Below, one piece after another: positions 1 to 11,009 of a stretch of 64,000 nucleotides of DNA (the first letter of the stretch is position 1; the number at the start of each line of letters is the position of its first letter). Below the pieces are notes generated by a model. That model did no database searches. It was not told the origin of the DNA and saw nothing but the letters and a program-made list of their open reading frames with translations. The stretch comes from Tsukamurella spumae. GTDB lineage: Bacteria > Actinomycetota > Actinomycetes > Mycobacteriales > Mycobacteriaceae. Where the stretch lies: contig NZ_JAAXOQ010000008.1 in the NCBI RefSeq assembly GCF_012396015.1, forward strand, positions 103,854 through 167,853. Direction: 5' to 3'. Made by a program: the position numbers and the translations under genes.

Positions 1-1
1 G

Positions 2-571
2 GTGCTGTTCCGTGCCGACCACGGCCTGCTCTTCCGCGCGGAGACGATCTTCCTGGTCCCGCTGACCATCGCCATGTTCCTCACGGGCGCACGGTTGTTC
101 CAGGCGGGGATCTTCGGGCCGGACGGCACCGACCTCCGGCGCCGCCTGACGAGGATCGGGGCCGTCGCCGCCGTCGTGGACCTCGCGGTGGGCATCGCCG
201 GTGCGCCGCTGGGATTGTCGGGCCCCGCGGTGTTCGTGGGGCGATACGCGATCGCCCCGCTCGTGGCGCTGGGGCTGCTCGCGGTGATCGCGGAGTTCTA
301 CCAGCGACGTGCGGTGGGGCGGGTCGGCGGCGCGCTGAGCAAGGTCGGCCGGACTGCCCTGAGCTGCTACGTGCTGCAGAACCTCGTGGCCTCGGCGCTC
401 TGCTACGGCTGGGGGCTGGGCCTGGCGGCGCGGTTCGGTGCCGATCACCGCCTCGCGTTCACGGTGGCCGTGTACGTCACGGTGATGGCGTGCCTGCTCG
501 CGGCCTCCGCCCTCTGGACGCGCCGGTTCGACCGCGGCCCGATCGAGATGCTCATGCATCGCGCCGCGTGA
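2..571 (+). CDS. DUF418-type membrane protein, C-terminal part
   Basis: The reading frame is open from the window edge, so only the last 189 residues are present. They hold about five hydrophobic segments (near residues 15-35, 50-72, 78-100, 118-140 and 150-170) and end in a short basic tail. The block around residues 117-128 (GRTALSCYVLQN) and the closing RFDRGPIEML match the C-terminal signature of DUF418 proteins, multi-pass membrane proteins of unknown role that often sit with efflux or stress genes. A complete DUF418 gene lies at 50457-51704. The stop codon is followed by a strong hairpin shared with the convergent phosphoesterase gene. Confidence 0.75.
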   Translation: MLFRADHGLLFRAETIFLVPLTIAMFLTGARLFQAGIFGPDGTDLRRRLTRIGAVAAVVDLAVGIAGAPLGLSGPAVFVGRYAIAPLVALGLLAVIAEFYQRRAVGRVGGALSKVGRTALSCYVLQNLVASALCYGWGLGLAARFGADHRLAFTVAVYVTVMACLLAASALWTRRFDRGPIEMLMHRAA

Positions 572-579
572 ACCGCGAA

Positions 580-620
580 TGCGGTCGTTCTCCCACGGAT
601 ACCGCAGGAGAACGACCGCA
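580..620. terminator. Bidirectional hairpin between convergent genes
   Basis: A perfect 14-bp stem (580-593 with 607-620) around a 13-base loop lies between the end of the DUF418 gene and the end of the phosphoesterase gene. There is no U-tract on either side. The position between two convergent stops supports a terminator that serves both strands. Confidence 0.7.
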
Positions 621-639
621 CTGGGCGGCGAGCAGCCGT

Positions 640-2502
640 CTACGACGCCGACCGGCGGCTGCGCAGCGCCCAGACGCCCACGCCGACGAGAATCACGACG
701 ACCACGGGGATGCCCACCCACAGCCAGGTGTTCGACGAGGAGTCCTTCGACTCGCCCGCGGCCTGCGTGGCGGACGGTGCGGCCGCGGCGCTGGACGGTG
801 CGCCCTTCACGGCGGCGGTCTGCGCCCCCTGGTCCGCGGGCGGCGGGGAATCGACCACGGCGCCGGTGACCTGATTCAGCCACACCTTGTCGGTGCGCGG
901 CGATCCGAAGTCGAAGAACCCGTCCAGCTTTCCGGATCGTTCGTCGGCGGAATCGGTGACGCGGCCCGTGCGCCAGTTGTCCTCGATGAACTTGGTGATC
1001 GAGGCCTGCTCGATGGCGTCGTGGTTCACCGTGTTCTTCCGGGCGAAGGGCGAGATCAGCAGGAAGGGCTGGCGGGTGCCGGGGCCGCAGCGCACCGACT
1101 GTCCGGCGAGCGCGGGCGCGGCGGCATCGGCGCAGATCCCCTTGTCCAGCTTGGGATCCTTGCTGCCCGAGAGGATCACCGGAGCCTGGTGGTCGTACCA
1201 ACCGTCCGAGTCGTCGTACGCGAGGATCAGCGCGGTCGACGCCCAGTCCTTGGACTGCTGCAGGCGGTTGACGTACGTCGCGATGAAGGTCTGCTCGTCC
1301 AACGGATCCGAGTACGCGGCGTGGCCGTCCTGGTACTCGCCGGCCTTGAGGAAGCTCACCGCGGGCAGGCTGCCGGCGTTGAGCGCGGCGTCGAAGTCGG
1401 TGAGGTCGTAGTTGTGGTTCGCGGGGCCGTTGTGACCGACCTCGGCGACGTTCGCCGGAGCGACGTGATGCTCGTTGGCCGTCGACTGGTAGTAGGCGAA
1501 CGGGTTGTGGTGCGGGCTGTAGTCGATCGACGCGTTGCCGGCCACGTTCTTGTGCGTGGCGTTGCACAGCGCGCGGGCGCCGCCCGCGGCGGCCGTCGAC
1601 GGGCGGAAGCCGCCCTGGAACCAGCCCCAGGACACCGACCTCTCGTTCAGCAGATCGCCGATGTTCTTGCCCTGCATGGCCGCCAGCGCGTCCTTGCCGG
1701 TGCGGTTCTTGTTCGAGCAATCGTCGTGCAGCGGGTCCGGGTCCTCGTACACGGTGCCCACGCCGGCGGCGTTCGGGGCCCCGACGGTGTACTTGTCCGG
1801 CGCCGTGGTCTTCTTCCCGGTGGCGGCGTCGTAGGACTCGACGCCGAAGGTCTGGCCGGAGATCAGGTTGATCGCGCCCGGCGTGGACGGGCCGAACTGG
1901 GTGGACCAGAAGTTGTCGCCCAGCGTGTAGTTCTGCGCGTAGTTCCACAGGCCCGTCACGGTGTTGCCGTCGTAGTAGCCCATCACCGAGCCGGGGTGCT
2001 CGAACATGCCGGGGCCGGACGAGGCGCACTTGTCCTTCGTGGTGAACTCCACGAACTTGTCCATCGCGCCGCCGTTCGCGGCCTCCTGCTCCGCCGTGTA
2101 CTCGTGGTTCTGGTCGCAGGTCACCGCCTGGCCCGGTGTGAAGCGGAAGGGCTTGTACTTGTTGGGGTTCGCGTCCCCCGCGAGCCCGGCGCGGGTGAAG
2201 GTGTTGACGTCCGTGGGGGTTCCGGGCGCGGCGGTGAACCGCGGGGCGTCGAGGCCCGAGCCCTGCAGCTTCTCGCCGGGGGTGTTCGCGGCCACCGGGT
2301 AGGTGCCGAAGTAGTGGTCGAAGGAGATGTTCTCGTTGAAGATCACCACCACGTGCTTGATCGGGGTGGCGGTGTCGCCGGGATCGGCGAGCGCCGACGG
2401 CGCGCCGATCGCGCCGGCCGCCAGCGTGATCGCCGCGGCACCGGCGAGCGCTGCGGCGCGCGTGGTGCGGGAACGAGTTCCCCGGTAGCGGAAGGGGTTC
2501 AC
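640..2502 (-). CDS. Secreted phosphoesterase (alkaline phosphatase / phospholipase C superfamily)
   Basis: A 620-residue exported phosphoesterase of the PF04185 type, expected to cleave phosphate monoesters or phospholipid head groups outside the cytoplasm. A Sec signal occupies residues 1 to about 39 (Arg-rich start, Ala/Leu core, ALAD cleavage region). The metal-site signature ENISFDHYFG is at 57-66, the usual N-terminal motif of the family. A single hydrophobic helix followed by RSRRSAS closes the protein, so it is probably anchored in the membrane. The GTG start overlaps the peroxidase stop (GTGA), making it the last gene of the efeO-efeB operon. Which substrate it uses cannot be read from sequence. 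Linkage to a heme-dependent iron-uptake peroxidase is unusual for this family. Confidence 0.85.
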   Translation of the reverse strand: MNPFRYRGTRSRTTRAAALAGAAAITLAAGAIGAPSALADPGDTATPIKHVVVIFNENISFDHYFGTYPVAANTPGEKLQGSGLDAPRFTAAPGTPTDVNTFTRAGLAGDANPNKYKPFRFTPGQAVTCDQNHEYTAEQEAANGGAMDKFVEFTTKDKCASSGPGMFEHPGSVMGYYDGNTVTGLWNYAQNYTLGDNFWSTQFGPSTPGAINLISGQTFGVESYDAATGKKTTAPDKYTVGAPNAAGVGTVYEDPDPLHDDCSNKNRTGKDALAAMQGKNIGDLLNERSVSWGWFQGGFRPSTAAAGGARALCNATHKNVAGNASIDYSPHHNPFAYYQSTANEHHVAPANVAEVGHNGPANHNYDLTDFDAALNAGSLPAVSFLKAGEYQDGHAAYSDPLDEQTFIATYVNRLQQSKDWASTALILAYDDSDGWYDHQAPVILSGSKDPKLDKGICADAAAPALAGQSVRCGPGTRQPFLLISPFARKNTVNHDAIEQASITKFIEDNWRTGRVTDSADERSGKLDGFFDFGSPRTDKVWLNQVTGAVVDSPPPADQGAQTAAVKGAPSSAAAAPSATQAAGESKDSSSNTWLWVGIPVVVVILVGVGVWALRSRRSAS

Positions 2503-3641
2503 AGTATGCCTCCTGTCGTGGAGCAGTCCGTTCCCGTGTCGCGGGGCGGAAGATAGAAGTAGCCGCCGCCGAACGGGGCGATGTAATCGGTGAGCGGTTC
2601 GCCGCTCAGCCGTTCCTGGACCGCCTCGAACTGGCCGACGAGGTCCCGCTGCAGGCAGGTGAAGACCAGCCCCAGGTCGAGGTTGCCGTTGGCGTCGAGT
2701 CCACCGGCGTAGTTGTAGGCGCGGCGGAAGATCCGCGAGCCGTCGGTCTCCGCCGTCCGCGGATTCGCGAGCCGGATGTGGCTGGTCAGCGGGATCACGT
2801 CGCCGCCCGGATCGTCGGCGTACTGCGGCGCGTCGAGCTCGGTGCTGCCGTCGAGTGGGGCGCCGCTCGCGCGGTCGCGGCCGAAGATGTTCTCCTGCTC
2901 GGACAGGGAGATCCGGTCCCAGAACTCGGTGAGCATGCGGATCAGACGGACCACGAGGAAGGTACCGCCGCGGGTCCAGGGCTGGGCGGCACCGTCGAGC
3001 CACACGAGCCGGTCGAACTCCTCGGGGCGCACGTTGGACGTCCCGTCCTTGAAGCCGAAGTGGTTGCGGGGCGCACCGTCGGGCCTGGGGGACGGTTGCG
3101 AGCCGTCCTGCCGCCACCGCGGCGCGAGCCCGCCCCGCCCGGCGCGACTGAGGTCGCGCAGCGCGTGCAGCACGGTGTCCTGCTCCGCCGCCCGGATCTC
3201 CAGGAGCAGGTCGCCGTGGCAGCGCGCCGGATCGAGCCGGTCGTCGTCGAACTCGCGCATCGGGCGGATGCCCGCCGGCCGTTTGTCGGTGTGCCAGCGG
3301 TCGAAGAAGCTCGCCCCGTACCCGATGTTCACCGTGAGGTCGGGTGCGCCGTCGAGGTCGGGGCCGAGGGTCCCGGAGTCGGTGGGCGGGGCGGTGATCG
3401 CGGTGGCGACGGGCGTGTGCGGCTGGCGCAGCGCGCCGATCCGCTCGCGCAGCGCGTGCAGCAGCGCATCCGTCTCGGCGGCCGAGTCGCACGTGACGTC
3501 GAAGGCCGCGTAGGTCGCGTGGCGCTGCTCGGCCACCGGTGCCGGCTTCGGAGCCGCCCCGTCCCGAGCGCACGCCGCGAGGCCCACGGCCCCCGCCGCC
3601 GCGGCGGCCCCGCCGAGGAAGCCGCGGCGCGACGCCCTCAC
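2499..3641 (-). CDS. efeB: Tat-exported DyP-type heme peroxidase, EfeB-like
   Basis: A 380-residue dye-decolorizing peroxidase. In EfeUOB systems this protein acts outside the membrane on ferrous iron or heme. The start at GTG 3641 gives a twin-arginine signal at residues 5-10 (RRGFLG) and a lipobox-like LAAC ending at Cys24, so it may be a Tat lipoprotein. The DyP signature GFKDG is at 196-200 (distal Asp199), and the probable proximal heme ligand is His288 in TSHIRLANP. The start codon overlaps the stop of efeO (GTGA), and its own stop overlaps the start of the phosphoesterase gene, so the three genes are translationally coupled. Length is normal for the family. No EfeU permease is encoded next to it. 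Confidence 0.9.
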   Translation of the reverse strand: MRASRRGFLGGAAAAAGAVGLAACARDGAAPKPAPVAEQRHATYAAFDVTCDSAAETDALLHALRERIGALRQPHTPVATAITAPPTDSGTLGPDLDGAPDLTVNIGYGASFFDRWHTDKRPAGIRPMREFDDDRLDPARCHGDLLLEIRAAEQDTVLHALRDLSRAGRGGLAPRWRQDGSQPSPRPDGAPRNHFGFKDGTSNVRPEEFDRLVWLDGAAQPWTRGGTFLVVRLIRMLTEFWDRISLSEQENIFGRDRASGAPLDGSTELDAPQYADDPGGDVIPLTSHIRLANPRTAETDGSRIFRRAYNYAGGLDANGNLDLGLVFTCLQRDLVGQFEAVQERLSGEPLTDYIAPFGGGYFYLPPRDTGTDCSTTGGIL

Positions 3642-4792
3642 TTCGTCCGCCGGACGTCGGCGATCGCGGCGATCGGGGCGAGCAGTTCGACGAGGCCGCC
3701 GAACGCGGTGTTGAGCCGTTGCCGGTCGGCGAGGGGGAGATCGCCGAGCGGGCGCGCGGGGAACCGGCCGGCGAGGTCCGCGCACACCGCGTCGGCGCGG
3801 TCGAGCGCGGCGCGGGTCTGCGGCAGCCGCGGGTACCGTGTCGCCAGTACGGCGTTCAGCGCATCCAGGACGCGCCGGGTGCCCTCGAGGTTCGCGGCGG
3901 CGGTGTCGAGGCCCGTGTGCGAGCCGGCGTCATCGGCGCCCGTGAGGGTGAATTCGATCGTGTTCTCGGTGATCTCGTGCGCGCGCAGGCCGATCTGCAG
4001 CGGGTTCACCGCGAGCGACGGGTAGTCGGCGAGCAGTCCGTCGACCTCGGTCACCAGGGTCCGCTCCGCCGCGGCGGGCACCGTCGGGGAGGGGGCCCAG
4101 AGCGCCGCTTCGATCGCGTGGAAGCCGGTCGCGTCGCCGGTGGTGCGGCGGCCGTTGATCTTTCCGTCCCAGTCGCCGAAGGCGTCGTACGCCGCACCGA
4201 GCGTCTCGTACAGGCGGTGCGCCGCGCGCCACGCGGTGCGCTGGCTCTCGATGTCCGGGGCGGCGGCGAGGGCCGCGACGGCAGCGCGCAGCGCGGGCAG
4301 GCGCCCGCCGACCCAGGCCTGGTAGTCCAGCGTCGCGGGGGTGAGGTCCTGCGTCGAGGTCGGGATCACGGCGGGCCCGCGCGGCGCATCGCCCGGCACC
4401 CGGAAGGAGGCCCCGGTGACGGCGTCGGTCTCGGCGAAGTAGCACTCGAACCGGTACTCGCCGGAGCCGAGCGCGACGCGCAGCAGGCGCGTGGCCTGCG
4501 GAGCGAGCGCATCCAGTTCCGCGTACACGGCACCGTCGGGACCGGCGAGCGCGAATTCGAGCGACCGCGTGGACGTGTTCGTGACCGCGAAGGTCCGGTT
4601 CCCGGCGTCGACGGTGCCGGACGGTGCCGCGCAGCCGTCCAGCTTCGCGGTCAGCCCGACGGTGCCCGCGGGCGCGGTCCGGCTCGTCGACGGTGCGTCG
4701 GGAGCGGTCAGCAGGTACGCGCCGCCGGCCACGGCGACGACCGCGGCGAGAGTGAATGCGGTGGGCGCGACCCACCGCCGGGGAACCGGCAC
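3638..4792 (-). CDS. efeO: EfeO-like iron-uptake protein, cupredoxin plus M75 domain
   Basis: A 384-residue EfeO-type protein. Residues 8-29 form an N-terminal membrane or signal segment. Residues 42-135 resemble the cupredoxin-like domain, and residues 150-384 form the helical M75/imelysin domain with the HxxE metal motif at His225-Glu228 (HAIE). In the EfeUOB family it binds iron outside the membrane and works with EfeB. It is the first gene of a leftward three-gene operon and overlaps efeB by four bases. The GTG start is supported by a TAGCGT -10-like hexamer (4799-4804) exactly six bases upstream and no Shine-Dalgarno, suggesting a leaderless mRNA. Confidence in the family is high; iron as substrate is inferred from the family. 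Confidence 0.85.
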   Translation of the reverse strand: MPVPRRWVAPTAFTLAAVVAVAGGAYLLTAPDAPSTSRTAPAGTVGLTAKLDGCAAPSGTVDAGNRTFAVTNTSTRSLEFALAGPDGAVYAELDALAPQATRLLRVALGSGEYRFECYFAETDAVTGASFRVPGDAPRGPAVIPTSTQDLTPATLDYQAWVGGRLPALRAAVAALAAAPDIESQRTAWRAAHRLYETLGAAYDAFGDWDGKINGRRTTGDATGFHAIEAALWAPSPTVPAAAERTLVTEVDGLLADYPSLAVNPLQIGLRAHEITENTIEFTLTGADDAGSHTGLDTAAANLEGTRRVLDALNAVLATRYPRLPQTRAALDRADAVCADLAGRFPARPLGDLPLADRQRLNTAFGGLVELLAPIAAIADVRRTK

Positions 4793-4923
4793 CCGTCGAC
4801 GCTAGCCCGCAGGAATCGGGCAAATCAGGACATGATACTGCGGCGTCCGAAGGGCTTCATGCAGCGTTCACGGCACCCTGGACACTCGTTGACGGGGGCT
4901 TGACCGGGTCTTGGTCGAGTGCG

Positions 4924-6692
<1,769 letters not shown>

Positions 6693-6743
6693 CGCGCGTG
6701 TCGGTTCCACTCAGGAGACGACGGTCGTGGAATTGTTGACGAC

Positions 6744-7745
6744 GTGAGTAGTCCTTCGAGCCCGAGGCGTCCGCGGCCGGACGGGCGTGCGCCGCTTCGG
6801 GCGGAGTGGGATCCGATCAACTCCAACGCCGCGACCTCGGGCGATCAGCGCAACCGGCCGCCGCGCGAGCGACGCTACGCCAAGCAGGGCCGGCTCGGTC
6901 GGATACTGCGGACCTACGGCTGGCGCGCGTACGCCGTGCCGGTGCTCGCGGTGCTGACGGCCGTGGCGCTCGTCGTCACCTTCTGGGGCAACCCGTTCGT
7001 CACGGAGCGCAGTGCGGACGGCGCCACCGAGAACCTCTCCCGCAACCCGACGCCGGAGAAGGCGATCGTCGGCGCACCGTCGAAGGTGGTCCCGGGACCC
7101 GTGCCGCCCGCGGGGATACTGCCGGTGGGCGGCGCCTTCACCGAGAAGGGCCGGGAGACCTGGCACGTGGTGCCCGGCGCGACGGGCAAGGTCGGCGAGG
7201 GCAAGCAGCAGACCTTCACCTACATGATCGCCGTCGAGGACGGCGTGGACATGGGCGCGTTGAGCGGCGACCAGGCCTTCGCCGCGATGATCGACAAGAC
7301 GCTCTCCGACCCGCGCAGCTGGATCCACGACCCCGCCGTCGCGTTCCAGCGGATCGACAAGGGCACCCCGAGCTTCACCATCTCCCTGACCTCACCGATG
7401 ACGACCCGCTCGGCCTGCGGCTACACGATCCAACTCGAGTCCTCCTGCTACAACGGCGAGCTGGGGCGCGTGGTGATCAACCTGGCGCGCTGGGTCCGCG
7501 GCGCGACCGCCTTCGAGGGCGACCTCACCGGCTACCGGCAGTACGCGATCAACCACGAGGTCGGGCACGCCATCGGGTACGCGCAGCACGTGCCCTGCCC
7601 CGCGCAGGGCGCGCTGGCGCCGATCATGATGCAGCAGTCCTTCGGGGTGAAGAACCGCGACATCTTCGATCTGGACAAGTCCGAGGGCTACGACAACGAC
7701 CTCACCTGCCGGCCCAACGCCTGGGTCGCGCCCACCCTCAAGTAG
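6744..7745 (+). CDS. Membrane-anchored DUF3152 zincin-like protein (Rv3207c-like)
   Basis: A 333-residue protein. It has a basic, disordered N-terminus (1-60), one transmembrane helix (about 62-82) and an extracytoplasmic DUF3152 domain. The putative zinc site is HEVGH at 271-275 with a further His at 282, that is HExxHxxGxxxH, one residue longer than the classical metzincin spacing. Several Cys residues (225, 235, 285 and near the C-terminus) could form disulfides outside the cell. Position next to the TetR gene and moeB matches Rv3207c in M. tuberculosis. The protease function is inferred from the motif only. Start GTG 6744 gives the conserved short hydrophilic leader. Confidence 0.85.
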   Translation: MSSPSSPRRPRPDGRAPLRAEWDPINSNAATSGDQRNRPPRERRYAKQGRLGRILRTYGWRAYAVPVLAVLTAVALVVTFWGNPFVTERSADGATENLSRNPTPEKAIVGAPSKVVPGPVPPAGILPVGGAFTEKGRETWHVVPGATGKVGEGKQQTFTYMIAVEDGVDMGALSGDQAFAAMIDKTLSDPRSWIHDPAVAFQRIDKGTPSFTISLTSPMTTRSACGYTIQLESSCYNGELGRVVINLARWVRGATAFEGDLTGYRQYAINHEVGHAIGYAQHVPCPAQGALAPIMMQQSFGVKNRDIFDLDKSEGYDNDLTCRPNAWVAPTLK

Positions 7746-7832
7746 CCGTTCCGCGGGCCGACGACGACCCGTTCCCGTTCCCCGGGCGGGCGCTGCGGGA
7801 ATGGTGGCGGGCGCACCGTCGTTGAGCAGGAG

Positions 7833-9023
7833 GTGACCGTACTGCCCCCGCTCGTCGAACCCGCCGCCGATCTGACCCGCGACGAGGTCGCGCGGTACTC
7901 GCGGCACCTGATCATCCCCGAGATGGGCGTCGAGGGGCAGAAGCGCCTCAAGAACGCCAAGGTGCTGTTCATCGGCGCCGGCGGGCTCGGCAGCCCCGCG
8001 CTGCTCTATCTGGCCGCGGCGGGTGTCGGCACCATCGGCATCGTCGAGTTCGACGAGGTGGACGCGTCGAACCTGCAGCGCCAGGTGATCCACGGTGTCT
8101 CCGACCTCGGCCGCCCGAAGGGGGAGAGCGCCCGCGATTCCATCGCCGAGATCAACCCGCTGGTGCAGGTGAATCTGCATCCGGTGCGGCTCGAGCCGGA
8201 GAACGCGGTCGAGCTGTTCGAGCAGTACGACCTGATCCTCGACGGCACCGACAACTTCGCCACCCGCTACCTCGTCAACGACGCCGCGGTGCTGGCGCAC
8301 AAGCCCTACGTGTGGGGCTCGATCTTCCGCTTCGAGGGGCAGGTGTCCGTCTTCTGGGAGGATGCGCCCGACGGCCCGAACGGCGAGAAGCAGGGCCTGA
8401 ACTACCGCGACCTGTACCCGGTGGCCCCGCCGCCGGGCATGGTGCCCTCGTGTGCCGAGGGCGGCGTCCTCGGGATCCTGTGCGCGTCGATCGGGTCGAT
8501 CATGGGCACGGAGGCCGTCAAGCTGATCACCGGCATCGGGGAGTCGCTGCTGGGCCGGCTGATGGTCTACGACGCCCTCGAGATGAGTTACCGCACCATC
8601 CGGATTCGCAAGGATCCGGCTTCCCCGACCATCACCGAGCTCATCGACTACGAGGAGTTCTGCGGCGTGGTCTCCGACGAGGCCGAGCGCGCCGCGGCCG
8701 GGAGCACGGTCACTCCCGCCGAGCTGGCCGGGATGGGCACCGCGGGTGTCGATTTCGAGCTCATCGACGTCCGCGAGCCCGTCGAGTGGGACATCGTCCA
8801 CCTCGACGGTGCCAAGCTGGTTCCCAAGGGCGCGTTCGAGTCCGGTGAGGGCCTGGCGCAGGTCTCCGCCGACAAGAAGCTGGTGCTGTACTGCAAGACC
8901 GGCATCCGCTCCGCCGAGGTCCTCGCGACCGTCAAGGGCGCCGGCTACCGCGACGCGGTGCACCTGCAGGGCGGCATCAACGCCTACGCCCGCACCGTGG
9001 ATCCGTCGCTGCCGGTCTACTGA
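7833..9023 (+). CDS. moeB: MoeB/ThiF-type adenylyltransferase fused to rhodanese
   Basis: A 396-residue MoeBR protein that adenylates the C-terminal glycine of a sulfur-carrier protein such as MoaD and passes sulfur to it for molybdopterin synthesis. The E1-like domain (15-265) has the nucleotide loop GAGGLGSP at 48-55, the catalytic Asp in DGTDNFATR near 137-145 and a conserved Cys207 in PSCAEGG. The rhodanese domain (about 295-396) has its active-site loop CKTGIRSA starting at Cys354, so sulfur transfer should work. The double CxxC zinc motif of E. coli MoeB is absent, as seen in actinobacterial MoeBR. Synteny matches Rv3206c. The GTG start is close behind AGGAG. Confidence 0.92.
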   Translation: MTVLPPLVEPAADLTRDEVARYSRHLIIPEMGVEGQKRLKNAKVLFIGAGGLGSPALLYLAAAGVGTIGIVEFDEVDASNLQRQVIHGVSDLGRPKGESARDSIAEINPLVQVNLHPVRLEPENAVELFEQYDLILDGTDNFATRYLVNDAAVLAHKPYVWGSIFRFEGQVSVFWEDAPDGPNGEKQGLNYRDLYPVAPPPGMVPSCAEGGVLGILCASIGSIMGTEAVKLITGIGESLLGRLMVYDALEMSYRTIRIRKDPASPTITELIDYEEFCGVVSDEAERAAAGSTVTPAELAGMGTAGVDFELIDVREPVEWDIVHLDGAKLVPKGAFESGEGLAQVSADKKLVLYCKTGIRSAEVLATVKGAGYRDAVHLQGGINAYARTVDPSLPVY

Positions 9024-9039
9024 GGCGCGGCGTGGTCGA

Positions 9040-9312
9040 TCACGGCGCTCCGGCATCCTCGGGTGCGGTGCGGATGCGACCGTCGGCGGTGCGGTAGCCG
9101 AGCGCGTAGCTGGGGCAACGGTCGACGACGGTGACGACCTCGTCGGCGTTCGCGCCGTCGGTCGCGATCCACGGACGGCGTGCACTGTCGAAGACTCCGG
9201 GGAGCCCGTGAACGCACTCCGCCGCGTGCCGGCACCGCGTCGGTTCCCAGGTGATGACGAATCCGTCTCCGGGGTACTCGAGCACCCGTGGGCGCTCAGA
9301 CTCGTTGCTCAT
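9040..9312 (-). CDS. Small divergent ferredoxin-like (4Fe-4S)-binding protein
   Basis: A 90-residue cytoplasmic protein of the PF06902 mono-cluster type. The three cluster cysteines are Cys27 and Cys33 (CRHAAEC) and Cys66 (CPSYAL), with the usual PGVFD and RPWI blocks between them. ATG 9312 is preceded by GGAGG five bases upstream, which makes it a better start than the longer frame. It is convergent with moeB and downstream of an acyl-CoA synthetase gene on the same strand, 58 bp away. A role in electron transfer is inferred from the family; no partner enzyme is adjacent. Confidence 0.8.
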   Translation of the reverse strand: MSNESERPRVLEYPGDGFVITWEPTRCRHAAECVHGLPGVFDSARRPWIATDGANADEVVTVVDRCPSYALGYRTADGRIRTAPEDAGAP

Positions 9313-9370
9313 GACGACCTCCACCCCTGATGATCGCATCCGGGACGGCGCCGCGCCGGACGAATCCGGG

Positions 9371-10900
9371 TCAATCGAGCGAGATCAACCTTTTGACCAG
9401 TTTGCCGGTGGGCGTGCGGGGGAGGGAATCGACGAACCGGACCGCGCGCGGCAGCTTGTAGCGGGCGAGGTCGCGCCCCGCGTACGCGATCAGCTCGCGC
9501 GCCAGCTCGTCCGACGGAGCGGCGCCGGGCGCCAGTTCCACGCAGGCCAGTGCCGTCTCGCCGAGGTCTGCGTCCGGCACGCCGATCACCGCGACATCGG
9601 CGACGGCGGGGTGCATGATCAGGGCGCTCTCCGACTCCTGCGGGTAGATGTTCACCCCGCCCGTGATGATCATGAAGTCCTTGCGGTCGGTGAGGTAAAG
9701 GTACCCGTCCTCGTCGAGATAGCCGACATCGCCGGTGGTGGCCCAGTTCTCGTGCTCGGGATGCTGTGCGGCCCTGGTCTTCTCGGGAGCGTTGTGGTAC
9801 TGGAACGGCATCGTCTCGCGCTCGAAGTAGATCGTGCCGATCTCCCCGGCGGGGAGGACGGCACCGTCGTCCCCGCAGATCCTGGCGACACCCAGCCCCG
9901 CCCTGCCCACCGATCCCGGGCGCTCGAGCGCCTCCTGCGGGCTGATGAAGGTGGCTCCGGCCGCCTCGGTCGACGCGTAGTACTCGTGGATCACCGGGCC
10001 CCACCAGTCGATCATCGACCGCTTCACCTCCGCCGGGCACGGAGCGGCGGCGTGGATCGCGACCTTGAGGCTGCTCGTGTCGTATCGCGCGCGGGTCTGT
10101 TCGGGGAGCTTGAGCATCCGCACGAACATGGTGGGCACCCATTGGCTGTGTGTGACGCGGTACTTCTCGATGAGCGCCAGGGCCTCCTCGGGATCGAACC
10201 GGTGCATCATGATCACCGTGCCGCCGACCGACATCGCGACGCCGCAGAAGCGCAGTGGCGCAGCGTGGTACAGCGGCGCGGGAGAGAGGTAGACGGTGTG
10301 TTCGTCCATGCCGTACGTGGGCGCGAAGATCGCGGTGTAGGCGTCGGGGATCTCGTCCACCTGGCCCTCCGGAAGCGGGATGCGGATGCCCTTCGGGCGG
10401 CCAGTGGTGCCCGACGAGTAGAGCATGTCGATGCCGCGCGGCTGATCGGTCAGCGGCGTCGCGTCCGCCGCGGCGAGGACCTCGTCGTAGTCGGCGAAGC
10501 CCGCGATGGCACCGCCCCAGGCGATCGCGTGTCCCGCGCCGGCGAGCCCGGGCAGCTCCCGTGCCTGTGAGACCGCCTCCGCCACATCCGCTCCGGCGAA
10601 CAGCGCCCGTGCGTCGCAGTCCTCGAGGATGTAGTTCACCTCGCCGGCGGTGAGGTGGTGGTTGACGGCCGCCACGTACAGGCCGCTGCGGATCGCCGCG
10701 AGGTAGGCGCAGAAGATGCGCAGGTCGTTGCTCGCCACGATCGCGATCGTGTCGCCGCGCCGTAGCCCGAGCGCATGAAGATGGTGTGCCAGCCGAGTGG
10801 ACTCGTCGTTCAGCCGGGCGTAGGTGAGGGTGTCGCCGGTGTCGGCGTCGATCGCCGCGGGCTTGTCGGGGGTGAGCTCTGCGAACGCTCCGGGATACAT
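9371..10900 (-). CDS. AMP-forming acyl-CoA synthetase (FadD-like)
   Basis: A 509-residue ANL-superfamily ligase. The P-loop YSSGTTGRPKGI is at 161-172, the adenine-binding YYASTEA block is near 317-323, the hinge TGDVGYLDEDGYLYLTDR lies around 405-422, and the catalytic C-terminal Lys is in TPTGKLVKR (about Lys500). All catalytic elements are present, so it should adenylate a carboxylic acid and form the CoA thioester. Acid specificity is not predictable, but the family includes fatty-acid and aromatic-acid ligases. Start ATG 10900 follows GAGGTGG. It may be co-transcribed with the small ferredoxin-like gene downstream. Confidence 0.88.
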   Translation of the reverse strand: MYPGAFAELTPDKPAAIDADTGDTLTYARLNDESTRLAHHLHALGLRRGDTIAIVASNDLRIFCAYLAAIRSGLYVAAVNHHLTAGEVNYILEDCDARALFAGADVAEAVSQARELPGLAGAGHAIAWGGAIAGFADYDEVLAAADATPLTDQPRGIDMLYSSGTTGRPKGIRIPLPEGQVDEIPDAYTAIFAPTYGMDEHTVYLSPAPLYHAAPLRFCGVAMSVGGTVIMMHRFDPEEALALIEKYRVTHSQWVPTMFVRMLKLPEQTRARYDTSSLKVAIHAAAPCPAEVKRSMIDWWGPVIHEYYASTEAAGATFISPQEALERPGSVGRAGLGVARICGDDGAVLPAGEIGTIYFERETMPFQYHNAPEKTRAAQHPEHENWATTGDVGYLDEDGYLYLTDRKDFMIITGGVNIYPQESESALIMHPAVADVAVIGVPDADLGETALACVELAPGAAPSDELARELIAYAGRDLARYKLPRAVRFVDSLPRTPTGKLVKRLISLD

Positions 10901-11009
10901 GAGAACCACCTCTAACTTGTCGGTGGCTCCACGGTAGCGCCGGGTCCGCGTCCGGCGAAGGCGTTCACGCGAAGTCGCAGGCACCAGTGCGACTGTCGGA
11001 GCGCCGATG

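Noticed and set aside
490..2556. Very long Arg/Gly/Val-rich open frames on the plus strand across 490-2556, and similar ones elsewhere (for example 18680-21517 and 15055-17346 on the minus strand)
   Set aside because: They are antisense or out-of-frame to genes with clear domains, show no domain themselves, and are expected in 70% G+C DNA where stop codons are rare.
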